Below are positions 37,329-47,758 of a stretch of 64,000 nt of DNA, in pieces (the first letter of the stretch is position 1; every line of letters begins with the position of its first letter). The stretch is from contig FJUW01000040.1 of NCBI GenBank assembly GCA_900074885.1, positions 62,001 through 126,000 of the forward strand, given 5' to 3'. Under the pieces are notes generated by a model, which did no database searches, had not been told where the DNA came from, and was given only the letters and a program-made list of their open reading frames with translations. Position numbers and translations under genes: made by a program. This DNA comes from Rhynchosporium graminicola. Taxonomy: Eukaryota > Ascomycota > Leotiomycetes > Helotiales > Ploettnerulaceae.

Positions 37329-38763
37329 TGAGCGAATAGCGCTCTTAATTTCAGAGAGATTATTGTGACGGGAAAGAAAATGTGGAGATAATTTCGGGTA
37401 CGTTGGATCATGATTTGGTTTCGAAGAAAGTTGGTTATCTATAACATGTGTAAAAAGGGATGCTCATCTGATTCGATTCGATTCGATTTTACTTTGTAAT
37501 TGCTCAACATGAACATTTTCTGCGTGATTCCGCAAGTTTTGCTCAACTTCCAGTCACGCCCTCGTGGTCGTGAGAGGGAATAGATTCAAAATCTGTTGTG
37601 TGGATCCTGGCTGTGTTCCAGTCAGGCAATTCTCACCAGCGATTAGAGTTGTTGTGCTATGCTAAGGTCCAGTCTTACTGATTAGGAAGACATGCCTTGG
37701 TAGGATGACTTTATGCTTTGGTGAGCAATCGTAGCATAACAGGTCTAATTATATTCAGAAAATGTATCAGAATTGTCCAGAGAATCTAAGTCTTGGTCCT
37801 CGAACATCTAATTATCGAACTCATTATCAAGGCGTGTTCTACTCTTGTCCATAACAGGCCTCGCTTATTTCAGCATTTCAGCATGTCGCGAGAAACTGCA
37901 TGACTTATAGAACTCATTGAATCTACATAGTGCTGTGGAATGCCTGTTGATATTTCCTCGGTCATGATTTTTTCGGGTGTGATACTTTGATTGCCCGCCG
38001 TGTTGAGTTGCACTTTCTGTAGGATGAGGTAAGGCCGGGTAAATTCCTAAAATGCCCAGTAACAAAGCTAACAAGAACGGCACGCAGTATTAACAGCAAC
38101 AACTTGTGTAGTTTTTCTTTGCAGTATGGTGCTCCTGAATGTATAAAGCGTAATTGTTTACTTGTTTATATGAGATGTCAAGGCGAAAGTGGACTGGAAG
38201 GGGGAATAAGCGAGGCGTGCCAACTCTGATATCTCACCACTATTACTACCGGAGCCGTCACCTGATGGTCAAGAAAGTCAGAACTATCTTTACGTTGTAA
38301 CGCCTGAGAGACATCGGTCTACTCAATCAAGGAAAGTTTATGTTTCGATGAGTCACTTCCGGCATTAGATTTTCTGGCATCTTTCAAGCATATCGCTGTC
38401 CACGACCTGCGTTACGAAAATACATCAAAGGAATTCGGTTGACATCCAAGGAGCCTAGTCCCGAGAAATTCGAAATCTGGTAACTTTGAGTGGTCAGGAA
38501 CGATGCCAAGTTTTTCAGGGAAATGCAGCGAGTGTAAACAAGGTAAACAGTACAGCTGCAGCATGACTTTAAGCTATACCGCCCATGTGCATATGAGTGA
38601 TGGGCTCTTGTGCCAATGGCATCAAGGAGGAACACCTTCAAATTGTGCGTTTCTTTTTTTCTGCCGGGTCCTTGATGTTTTGATGCAAGCCTCATTTACG
38701 TTGAAGCCTATCACCGCCTTCAAAATCCACAATTCATCGCCCGACTATCATGAGGCTTTTCGC
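37329..38763. other. Intergenic, no gene recognised
   Basis: AT-leaning sequence with a short GATTC repeat near 37470. A 119-codon ORF from 38503 overlaps the possible 5' end of the next gene; its first part (Cys/His/Met-rich) shows no family. Confidence 0.4.
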
Positions 38764-40641
38764 ATGGCGCTTCGAGGCAGCAACGCAGCCTCAAATTTAA
38801 GTGACATAAATTTCCAGAACCCCCCTCTTGAGCCTCTTTTGCTGAAGATGCAGTTCATATAATTTCTTTTTCGTGACCCCTTTCTTTACAGCCAGAAATA
38901 TGATCACAATCACAACCTTTACCCAGTTATCTGCAGAACGCGGCATCTCCAGAATTCTCGCCATAGCTACAGACTTGCCGATTTTGCTGAAGTCGGTCTC
39001 AACTCTCATTCGCGGTGAGATGAATATCTCACAAATGACAGATCCGTACAACAGCTATTTAGGGGGAAAATCGGGGGAAAACGGGTGAACGCTACCCATG
39101 ATTATCATGATAGTGACAAGAGGAACTTTGAATTATACTCCGGTGATGAGATCGCGGTATTTGAGTTCGGAAGAGCCGCGCTTGGGGTAAATACCAGAAC
39201 TGGTAAGGCTGGCATCTTCCCTCCCTCGTGTGTGACAAGCTTTCTCAACGAACCAAAAATAACCAGAGTCGCTCGGAGTACCCTTCAGAGACTGGGGCTT
39301 GAGAATTGCAGCAAATCTGAAGCCATCGATCGCCATTTGAGGGATCGATTCGGCGTTCTCCTGCCCGCTGGAGTAGATCCGAAGGCAGCATTCAGTATTG
39401 TAAAACACTTGAAAGGTGTGGATAAGCTTGTTTTTTGGGGCCTTTATTGTGTAGCCTGTCCTAAAGCAGCTTGCCCGTCTTTAATTCTTGACTATGCATT
39501 CGATCAGATATGAGGTCAGATGGATGAGTATCCTATCGATTTGGACCTTGCTGAAAAGGCCGCAACTGCATCTTCAGCATGGCGCTGGCAACCTCGGTGG
39601 CTGTGCCCGCCAAACAAATTTGGACAATGGAATCGATGGTACGCTGCGGTGAATGTCGTGCGAAAGAATTTATCGGACGTATTTGAATATTTGGCCATAC
39701 TCAAAGAGCTTGAGGCTCCAGTGATGGAGCCTCTTAACGAACTGCCAAGACGACTGGAAGCGATTCCCGATCAGGTCCATATCCAAATTTCCGGATATGA
39801 GGACGAGGTGGAGGCTGCCCGACAGAAAGACATTCAGTGTAAGCGGGTACCACCATTTGTAATCTTCTAGAGGATAGCTCGTACTAACCTACTGAAGCTG
39901 TTCGGGCACAGGAGTTGGTAACAAGGAACGACTTCCAACATAGCATCAATTTTGGGCTATACAAGACCGATTCCTCCAGCTCGAGCTCTGAAATACCTGG
40001 TGGCCCGAGTAAGATAAGAGGCCAGCTATTCAGAAGATTCAACTTTATGGAGAAGAAATCGAGAGATGTAGCTCTAACGGGCTCGATTAAACCCATGTTA
40101 CCACTCTTCAAACGACTCCGTCAACATTCGGATCAAAGTTCGAACATTTACAGAAACGCTGGTGGGAGTCCATGAACATGATAGGACAGACGGCTACGGT
40201 TCTTGCGATTGTCTCTATCTTTTCTTGTGCCAGTGTAGCTACAAATGCTCTCGCCATTTGGCAATGCCCTACACCAGTTAGTTTCCCTACCATTGATAGC
40301 AACTTCTGGTCGACGATATCTACAGCTAACGTAGGGATCCTCAGCCTGTATTGTACCATCATCCCGATTCTTCGCCACAGAAACTCAAAGTGCAAGACGA
40401 GAAGCACTTCAGGTATCTTCTATCCGGCAGCTTACTTGCGGCCACTACTGCCGTGACTGTGTACCCATTCCAGATCCGAGCTACTTTAGTGCTGCTGGCT
40501 TTGTTGAGCTACGCACAGCTTGCTACGACGTTACAAATTATCACGGGTGCTGTGGATAAGATCAGCGAGGATGTTATCATGATTGAAAGCCAGGAGACCG
40601 AGATCCGCAACTTGTCCTCGCAATCAGCGCAAGGGCGTTGA
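38764..40641 (+). CDS. SH3-like domain protein with three C-terminal membrane segments (5' end uncertain)
   Basis: Phase-matched exons can be built for the 3' part: one ending at 39450, then 39520-39838, 39898-40067, 40139-40276 and 40345-40641. The three 3'-most introns (59, 71 and 68 nt) have good CTAAC branch points. The first large exon holds an SH3-like domain: HDYHDSDKRNFELYSGDEIAV, then GVNTRTGKAGIFPPSCV. The middle is helical (RWYAAVNVVRKNLSDVFEYL, then YEDEVEAARQKDIQ), followed by a Ser run and the basic RRFNFMEKK. Three hydrophobic segments follow (ATVLAIVSIFSCASVATNAL; YLLSGSLLAATTAVTVYPF; ATLVLLALLSYAQLATTL), then an acidic tail. The 5' part is unclear. A protein-like reading (ITTFTQLSAERGISRIL to DPYNSYLGG) lies in another frame at 38900-39080, and moving to the SH3 frame needs either a weak intron or one extra base near 39083 in a G/A run. 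It could be a real gene with a misread exon, a sequencing error, or a recent pseudogene. I do not recognise the family. Confidence 0.55.
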
Positions 40642-41817
40642 TCTGATTTAAGAGGTGGTTTTCGGTGACCCCTAGGGGTTGTCATGAATGGGTCCACATT
40701 GACCGAGGACTTGAACAGGAACACAAAGGGTGGCATGAATTAAGAGAGTGATGAGGCAAGAAACCCTTTTTCAAACTCGCTTTGACTTGGAAACCGGCTG
40801 TTGTAGTCAATTTTCTGATGAAGAACCACTCCTGAGCGTCACGCTGGAGCTTTAATGCATCAACCTCGAATCCAAATATCTGGACAGACTTCCCTGGATA
40901 CGTACATCAGAAGAATGGCTGTTTCCTTGGCCTAGAAATCCCCTGAGATTTCGAAGATAGAACTCGAGATTGATGGCAAAGTCTCCCTCCCGAATCTAAT
41001 ATCTCAGTAGCTATCATTTCTATTTCTCTTTTCCAAAACAGATTCTCGCTAAACTCAGGGGATTATTAACGAGAACCCACTACAAGACCAGGTGCTTCAC
41101 ACAAAAATGCAGGGTGCGAGTGCTCAGATACAGGAGATTTCCCAGCTTCGATCAAGATTTAGCGGCTGTATTTTTGGGACTGACTCGCAGTCGCCATAGG
41201 CTGGATCCTGTTGATTCATAGACTTTATTACGACATATTCTATTTCAACAACTGCTCTCTCTCTCTCAACATGGCTATCGGAATTACTTGGAAATACAAA
41301 TGTGCAATCCAGGCTTCGTATTCGCATACTCTAGCCCAGATAACACCGACTTCAAGTTTATAGTCTCCTGAGCATGTGAGTCGGCCAGCAATTGCACCGC
41401 TTTAGCTTACTTTAACCTGCTCCGTGATTGGCTCTTCTCTAAGCTCTCCCTATCTCTCATTGGCTAGTTATTACGACGGGTGGTGAGATATCCCGTTGTG
41501 AGGCTATCGGGACAATGTTGTTTCTCGATAGTAGAAATGACGATATTGCGTTGTTCGTTGACTGGGAGTGAGATTGGTATAAGTAGGAGGGAGAGCCAGA
41601 GGTTCGGAAATGCTTACTGCATCACGTCACTTCCTTCAATATTCACCTTAATTTGAGAAATCAACTAGTCATCCACGCTCAAACGAGATTGAATCGGACT
41701 TCAATTCAAGTTTGACTTCGGGACTCGCGATATATCAGAATCTTATTGCTATCCATATCGAGAAATCGAAACCAGCGGTTATTGATCACTCTCGCTTTGA
41801 AATTTGCGATCCTCAAA
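40642..41817. other. Intergenic, no gene recognised
   Basis: Contains a CT-rich tract near 41257 and nothing coding that I can support. The end is the promoter of the SRPBCC gene. Confidence 0.5.
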
Positions 41818-42439
41818 ATGACGATCGTCTCATCCTCAAACATAATCGCCGCACCTCCCTCAGTAGTACGCGCAACAGTAAGTCTCTCATCGCCTCCTTG
41901 TGATTCGAACCAAAGTATAACCTGGAGCACCCAATTAACCACCCCAGTTCCTCGACTGGCCCAACCTCACGAAATGGGATAAAAGGTACATGAAAACCCT
42001 GACACCTCTCCTCCCAAACGGGTCTCCCGACCCCTCAAAAACAAGCGGTTTCTCCGTCGTCCCAGGTGATACACTACACGCCACTTTCTGGGGCGGAGAA
42101 TCGCATCTTGAGATCTTGGAAAACACCGAGGCTGTGTTAAAGTGGAAGGGAGTGTGGCATGGATTAGTGGCCGTGAGGAGTTTTAGGTATGAGGAGGTTG
42201 AGTTGGAGGGTGGGAAGGGGAAAGGTACGAGATTTACGCAGGACGAGGTCGCGAAGGGATTGCCGGGTTTCATTTTGACGGTTGATGGCTGGTTGGGGGG
42301 TAATTTGAAGAAAAAATTCGAGGAGTTTAATGCTGATTTGAAGGGGGAGTGCGAAAGGAGGGGTGGTGAAGGAGTCGTTTCAGAGGAATCTGCTGTTGCG
42401 TTCATGGCGTATAGAGATGGATGGGTGTTGCGCACATAG
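41818..42439 (+). CDS. SRPBCC (START-like) ligand-binding domain protein
   Basis: Exons 41818-41877 and 41948-42439 give 183 residues. The intron (70 nt, GTAAGT, ATTAAC branch, CCCCAG) is in phase 0. The first exon, ending IIAAPPSVVRAT, followed by FLDWPNLTKWDKRYM, is the strand-helix start of SRPBCC proteins (polyketide cyclase/dehydrase and lipid transport superfamily). Downstream are the usual pocket-forming strands (LHATFWGGESHLEILENTE, then VLKWKGVWHGLVAVRSFRYEE) and the long C-terminal helix (GGNLKKKFEEFNADLKGECE). Such small fungal proteins are thought to bind hydrophobic ligands, but no substrate can be assigned. The next gene is convergent, its stop 186 bp away. Confidence 0.82.
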
Positions 42440-42625
42440 TGTTTTGGGACTTTCTAACATTCATCAGTTCGGTCTGATAGGATTTATAGGTATTTTTGTC
42501 AGTACTTCTCCTCCCGGTGTAGAATATATAGGAAAGCTTACGCAACTGCGTCAAAGTGCATTAAAATTTGAAGTCCATTCTCGATGGTTTACCCGGGTGA
42601 TGAATAAGTCAATTGTCCATAATGA

Positions 42626-43668
42626 TCAACTATCAAAGACATTCCTCGAATTATCAAAAAACGAAGTAGCTCTCGGTTTTCTCCTTTCAATCACAACCGG
42701 CCTGACCAAAACCTTCCTAACCTTCTCAATTTCCGCCTCTGTCAGCCCGCAAATCGTCCTAACATATCCCTCCGCACCGGCCCATTTCCTCTCCACCATC
42801 TCCAACATAGCTATCATACTCTCCGGCCTAGCACCCACCATCCGCTCCGCTCTCACCCTCCCACCGCCTCCAGATTTCGCAAACACCAGACTTTTCATTA
42901 CCCTGTCTACAACGGCTTCACGAATGGGGTGAAGACCGATGTCTGAGAGTGCGTATTCCTCTGCGATGATCTGGGGTTCGAGGCCGAGGAGAGACAGGAG
43001 TATCCCGACGAAGACGCCGGAGCGGTTGTTGCCTGTTGTACAGTGGATGTAGTATGCCATCGGAGACGTAGGCGATTGTGATGCTATATTTAGCAGCATA
43101 GTCCTACAGGCTGGTGCGCCGTGCGTGAGGATCTCGGTGAATGCTTCAACGATGCTCTACGTTGGATGTGAGACTTACAAGCCAAGAAAAAGCAGAGAGA
43201 AAGATAGCAAGAAGCAAAGACTTGACTAAAAGAACGACGAATCATGACATCGTTAAAAGCAACTCCTACCTCTGTCCCGTCACTAGCATAAAGCACATAT
43301 CTCTTCGCCGCCTTCTCAGGCGAATACTCCCCATCCGGAACCACTGGACAACAAACTCGTTTAATACCATCCAGCTGTTTGAATCCACCCGCTTTTTCAA
43401 TTTGTCCCTTGGACCTCAGATCGAAATGTACCATAATCCCCAACTCCCTTCGAAGCATGCTCATCCCTTCATCGGTCACGGTAGTAGTATCTGGCCCACG
43501 GTAGAAAATGCCTTTTTTAACCGTGCCATTAATTATTCCTTTCTCATCCTGGATAGGCCAACCGCCTATGTCGCGGAAGTTCGCGAGACCAGGGATGTCT
43601 ACGAATGGAGGCTGGAGTCCGGGATTGAAGGTCATGAGATCGTTTCGTGGATGGTCTTCCAGAGGCAA
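42626..43668 (-). CDS. PF13350-type protein tyrosine/serine phosphatase
   Basis: Exons 43270-43668 and 42626-43156 (113-nt intron, phase 0) give 309 residues. The N-terminal signature IPGLANFRDIGGWPI and KKGIFYRGPDTTTVT is typical of the Y_phosphatase3 family of bacterial and fungal dual-specificity-like phosphatases. The P-loop is HCTTGNNRSG, with Cys172 as nucleophile and Arg178 in the CX5R motif. Family members more often read HCTAGKDRTG, so Asn-Asn replaces Lys-Asp. Removing the intron gives DGTE-SIVEAFTEILTHG, which fits the family; the unspliced frame ends in a hydrophobic run and stop. The C-terminal part contains LTEAEIEKVRKVL, also usual. The substrate is unknown; some relatives act on phosphoinositides. 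Confidence 0.88.
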
Positions 43669-44278
43669 CTTCTAAGATGAGTCGTTACACGGACAATTGA
43701 TGCTCGCCAAGAACATAGAGCATGAAAGCAATCCCTGGTATCCGGCAGCAATTTAGCAGATTGAGCAGCCGTATATTATACTATTGGCGATGTCCCCTCA
43801 GTTTGGACTCTTGTTCGCTGACCATAGGACCAGCCTCTTCCAATCCAGTCTAGTGTGTAGTTTGACCTCGTGGCCATGAGCATTTGCTTCCGGATTGGTT
43901 GTCTGGATATTCTCTTGGTTCTTCGAGTTGACAAAATGTTTTGTTGCACATCGACCTGCATTGATGATAACACGGGTTGAGTGGTTGTCAGTCGTCCATG
44001 CAGGCGTGCAGATAGTTAGCTAGTGTGGGAACTTGTAGTCATTCGGCCACTAACTATGGTTGCTGAGGGTGTAGACAGAGGTCATTTTTGAGTCGATGTT
44101 TCCCGGTCGTAACTATTCGTATCCAGCGGGACTAGGGTGTGAACTACATAAAAGATACCTAGACAAGGCAAGTATTTCCAGGTTGAAGAATGTCACATGA
44201 TCTGTAGCAAATCGAGATACCTAGGTATTGGGTAAAGCCAGAAGCTGAGCCACGGATGGATCTCTTGAGTGCGTTCCA
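43669..44278. other. Intergenic, no gene recognised
   Basis: Short ORFs only. It contains TACCTAGGTA-type motifs near 44155 and 44218 like those in the large gene-poor regions. Confidence 0.45.
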
Positions 44279-45300
44279 TCATTTTTTGATGAAAACGATC
44301 TTAAGTACGGGGATCTTGTAGCGATGTGAGATCCAGTATACGGATCCATCTGCTGAAAACAAGAAAGTTCCATCGCCGACGATGGCGACTATAAATTTGC
44401 CTTTTCCTGGACCGTTCTCGACCTCTGAAGCGAGCTTGATACCCAAAGCGTATACGGCGTCAGATCCTCCTTCATAACCTCATAGTAATATAAGACCTAA
44501 GATCTTATAGCTAATAAAATAAGAGTAATATAAGATCTACTAAGACCTAAGACTTAATAAAGTTATAGTAATATAAGACCCAAGACTTAATAGCTAACAT
44601 CTCGCGCACTAGTCAGATACACAGGATCAGCTGGTATACTGCATGCGAACTGCAAAGCTCTGTCAACCATCTGTTTGATATCATTTCCCGTCTTGATATG
44701 AGAAGTAAATCTGCCGTATTGACCGACGATGAGCTTTTGGTCGGGAACGTCTTGAATCCAATGGATGTATTCGGTGCGTGATCCTCGCATTTCTCCTGCA
44801 ATGGTAAATGGCGACAAGTCAGCGAAGATCAGAACTGGTGCTCGTCCACTGGAAGCATTCTGAATAGCTGCTCCCAACCCTGTGTCCCAACATCTACGTT
44901 AATAAGTACGTATTGGGCCTTTCCGGTAAGTCTAGCATATCCACCTGCCATTGACAGAGCTACCATGTAATCTAATGAGTAAGTTTTTGTTTCGAGATAT
45001 ATCGGGATATTTACTTCACTGGGACCATGTAATGATCTTCGGAAATTGTTCTTTCTTTTCATTCTGGCCCTTGATAATAGCTTCCATGATCGAGTGGTGA
45101 TCGGATCCTAGGTTCACGAAGCAATAGTTCAACCTGGCCTAGAGACTTCATCAGTTCCAGAACATTAAGTGGTAATAATTGAAGGAATGAACCTCCGCCA
45201 GGGCCTCAAAAAACGCGAATGAGGCCGTGTACATTTCCTCGGTGGTGGCTTTTCCTGGATTCTGGGTTGAAGAAGGTTGAGTAGCTTTGGTATGAAATTT
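44279..45300 (-). pseudogene. Thiamine-diphosphate enzyme relic (acetolactate-synthase-like)
   Basis: Read on the minus strand, family blocks appear in order: MYTASFAFFEALAE, then NYCFVNLGSDHHSIMEAII, then MVALSMAGGYARLTGKAQYV and NVDVGTQ, GAAIQNASSGRAPVLIF, MRGSRTEYIHWIQDVPDQK, and finally the ThDP-binding region GKFIVAIVGDGTFLFSADGS with YWISHRYKIPVLKIV. This is the domain order of acetolactate synthase/benzaldehyde lyase-like enzymes (TPP_enzyme_N to TPP_enzyme_C). The frame breaks after GTQG (one extra base) and near 45050. The whole middle, about 250 residues in relatives, is missing and an AT-rich repeat block of about 120 bp sits in its place. The C-terminus stops soon after the GDG motif. 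The gene is clearly non-functional. Related enzymes make acetolactate or acetoin-type products. Confidence 0.82.
44476..44597. repeat. AT-rich direct-repeat block inside the ThDP enzyme relic
   Basis: Three copies of AGTAATATAAGA, each followed by variants of CCTAAGA(T/C)TTA (about 44483, 44524 and 44567), with TAGCTAA at 44508 and again at the right end. The sequence is far richer in A and T than its surroundings and sits exactly where the enzyme's middle domain is missing. I saw no coding capacity or clear terminal inverted repeats. Confidence 0.8.
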
Positions 45301-46060
45301 GAAAGTGTTTTCTGTCGAAAGAGATCCCCATCAGACCTTCTTCCCCAGATTCTATATGCAGTAAGTGGGGGGGATCTATGTCCATTTCGGGCTTCCGGGA
45401 GCCTGCGAAGTTGCCTACTCGCTAGATAAACGGCACGTCAACAACTACAAGTACCTACTTCAACAACTGTGCCACATTGTGACTCATCTGTGTGTTAAGA
45501 AAGTGTGCTCTCTATTGTCATGACACCGCAGTTACTATGCGCGATTTCAACTATTTTCCAATTATTCTTTGTATGGTCTGAAGAATGACTGACAATTGGT
45601 TGAGGCTGATTGAATTGAGCTTCAGCCACAGCGGAATGATCTCCGCTGGTTTGGCGGGGTACAGTAGCTGATGTGTATATGCCCGTCTTTCCCCAGAGCC
45701 AACTTTTGTGATGACCCCGACCGCATATCAAATGGCGTGGATAACCCCTCCACTAACACAAACCACTCCAAGACGACTCGAGCACTGTATCGCTCGCTCC
45801 CGTGCCGACGGTTATGATCTGATGAGGGGCACCAGTCTCTTAAGATCAGGCCACTCAATTCCCTCCCTGAACATGCTGCCCAGTCTCGCCAGTCCCTTCG
45901 CCATTTGGCCGGACATAATGGTGTGAGGGGTTGAGCATGCTAGCTACATGCAATGCCATAGTTGGCAACGGTACCATCATATAAGAGGACTTCCCCAAAG
46001 TTAACTGCTATTCCATTTCTGATTATACTAACAAATTGACGACCAAGCCAACTAAACATC
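45301..46060. promoter_or_regulatory. Region between the ThDP enzyme relic and the divergent dehydrogenase
   Basis: The two genes point away from each other, so this would once have been their shared promoter. Short ORFs occur at 45495-45926 on both strands, none recognisable. Confidence 0.4.
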
Positions 46061-47453
46061 ATGCGAGCAGCAAGATACTACGGAAAAGAGGACATCAGAG
46101 TAGAGGAGATCGAAGAGCCCAAGTGTGGAGAAGGCCAAATCAAAGTCAAGCCGGCTTTCGTTGGAATCTGTGGAACTGGTATAAATCTGCAATCCAACTC
46201 CCACTCTCTTCTTTTCAACTCACTAACTCCTCCCTCCAGACCTCCACGAATACCTCGGCGGCCCAACCTTCGCCCCCCAAAGTCCCCACCCCGTAACCAA
46301 AGAAACAATCCCCATAACATTCGGCCACGAGTTCTCCGGCACCGTGACCGAGATCGGTTCTGCCGTAACCAGCATCAAAGTCGGGCAGCGCGTCGCAGTC
46401 CAGCCCACAATCTTCGACGGTACATGCGGAGCCTGCAAGCGGGATTTCCAAAACGTCTGCTACAACGGGGGCTTTGTCGGTCTCTCGGGATGGGGAGGAG
46501 GCCTCAGTGACGCCTGTGTTATTCCAGCTGATTACGCTTTGCCGATCCCAGATAGCATTCCCTTGGATGTAGCGGCTTTGGTCGAACCTTTGTCGGTAGG
46601 CTGGCATGCCGTTACTCAGAGCCCGTGGAAGCCTGAAAGCGATATCCTGATTCTAGGCGGTGGTCCAATCGGTATCGCTGTCATCCTAGCACTCCGTGCT
46701 CGAGGCTGCGGCAAGATCATCATTTCGGAACCTTCTGCCGCACGTCAGAGATTCGCTAAGCATTTTGGTGCCGATATAATTCTCGATCCGAGTAAAGATG
46801 ATGTCGTGAAGCGAGCACAGGAATTGACGGGAGGCGAAGGTGTCGATATTGTGTTTGATTGTGCGGGTGTGGCGGCCGGGCTTGCAGTGGCTTGCAAGGC
46901 CATCAAAGTCAAGGGAACAGTAGTTAATGTTGCAATTTGGGAGAAGGCGGTTCCGTTTCAGCCGAATGATTTAGTGCTTAGAGAGGGGAAGTACGTTGCT
47001 TGTTTGGGTTATGGTATGTATCTTTCCGCTGTTGATCTCAATGATGTGGTACCATGAGCAGTTTCCCTAGTCGCTCCTAATCCTTATCTCGAGACAGTGT
47101 GTTATTGCCGTACTAAAATCTTTATCAGTGAAGCAGGATTTCAAAGACGTCATTAAGGCACTGGGAGATGGTAAGTCAAACTTCACGTTATTCCGTTTCA
47201 TGTTTGAGATGATGCTAGTCTTCAAGAAAACAGATGATATTGTCGTCGAGTTGAGATGATCAGTTCATCTGATCTCGGACTGATTATCAGTAAACACTTG
47301 GCGAAACCCAACTAATGATTTGTGATAACAGGACATATGAAACCTGCCGATATGATCACAAGCAAGGTCCCATTGGAACGTGTAGTCGAAGATGCGTTCC
47401 TGGAGTTGATCAGGAATAAGGAGAAGCATGTCAAAATCCTCGTGGAGCTTTAA
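46061..47453 (+). CDS. (R,R)-butanediol dehydrogenase-like zinc alcohol dehydrogenase
   Basis: Exons 46061-46178, 46240-47013, 47129-47170 and 47332-47453 give 351 residues, with all phases agreeing. Zinc MDR features: GICGTDLHEY with Cys37 and His42 nearby, GHEFSGTV with His69-Glu70, and a reduced structural-zinc region GTCGACKRDFQNVC, which lacks the third of the usual four cysteines. VGLSGWGGGLSD is characteristic of fungal butanediol dehydrogenases. The Rossmann motif is ILGGGPIG, and FDCAGV follows. The product would interconvert acetoin and 2,3-butanediol, or a similar vicinal diol, with NAD(H). The two 3' introns are 115 and 161 nt and flank a 42-nt exon. A ThDP-enzyme relic lies divergently upstream, which would suit an acetoin pathway. 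Confidence 0.9.
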
Positions 47454-47758
47454 GCTTTCGGCATGGATAGGCTAGTGAAAAGTGATCATGGCTATTCAGA
47501 CGTCGGTTCATCCGAGAACTTCTATGTCAAGTCACATGTACAATCAAATCAGTTCACAGTTCGAAAGGCGCGACGGGTCAAGTATTTGAGATGATCAGTC
47601 TTTGATTTCGAAATTGCACTGCCAACTAATAGTCAAATCCGCGCAGTCCAAACCATCAAAGCCCAATCCAATGTCAAGAAAAAGCAAATAAGAAAGTCAA
47701 CGCGATCTACCGCTTGTCCCTCCCAATCATCTTGAAAAAAAAACAAGACAGCAGACGT
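47454..47758. other. Convergent 3' regions
   Basis: 305 bp between the stops of two convergent genes. It holds their 3' ends and nothing else recognised. Confidence 0.6.

Noticed and set aside
44476..44597. Treating the AT-rich block as an intron of the ThDP enzyme
   Set aside because: Removing it does not restore the missing middle domain or the frame, and frameshifts remain elsewhere.
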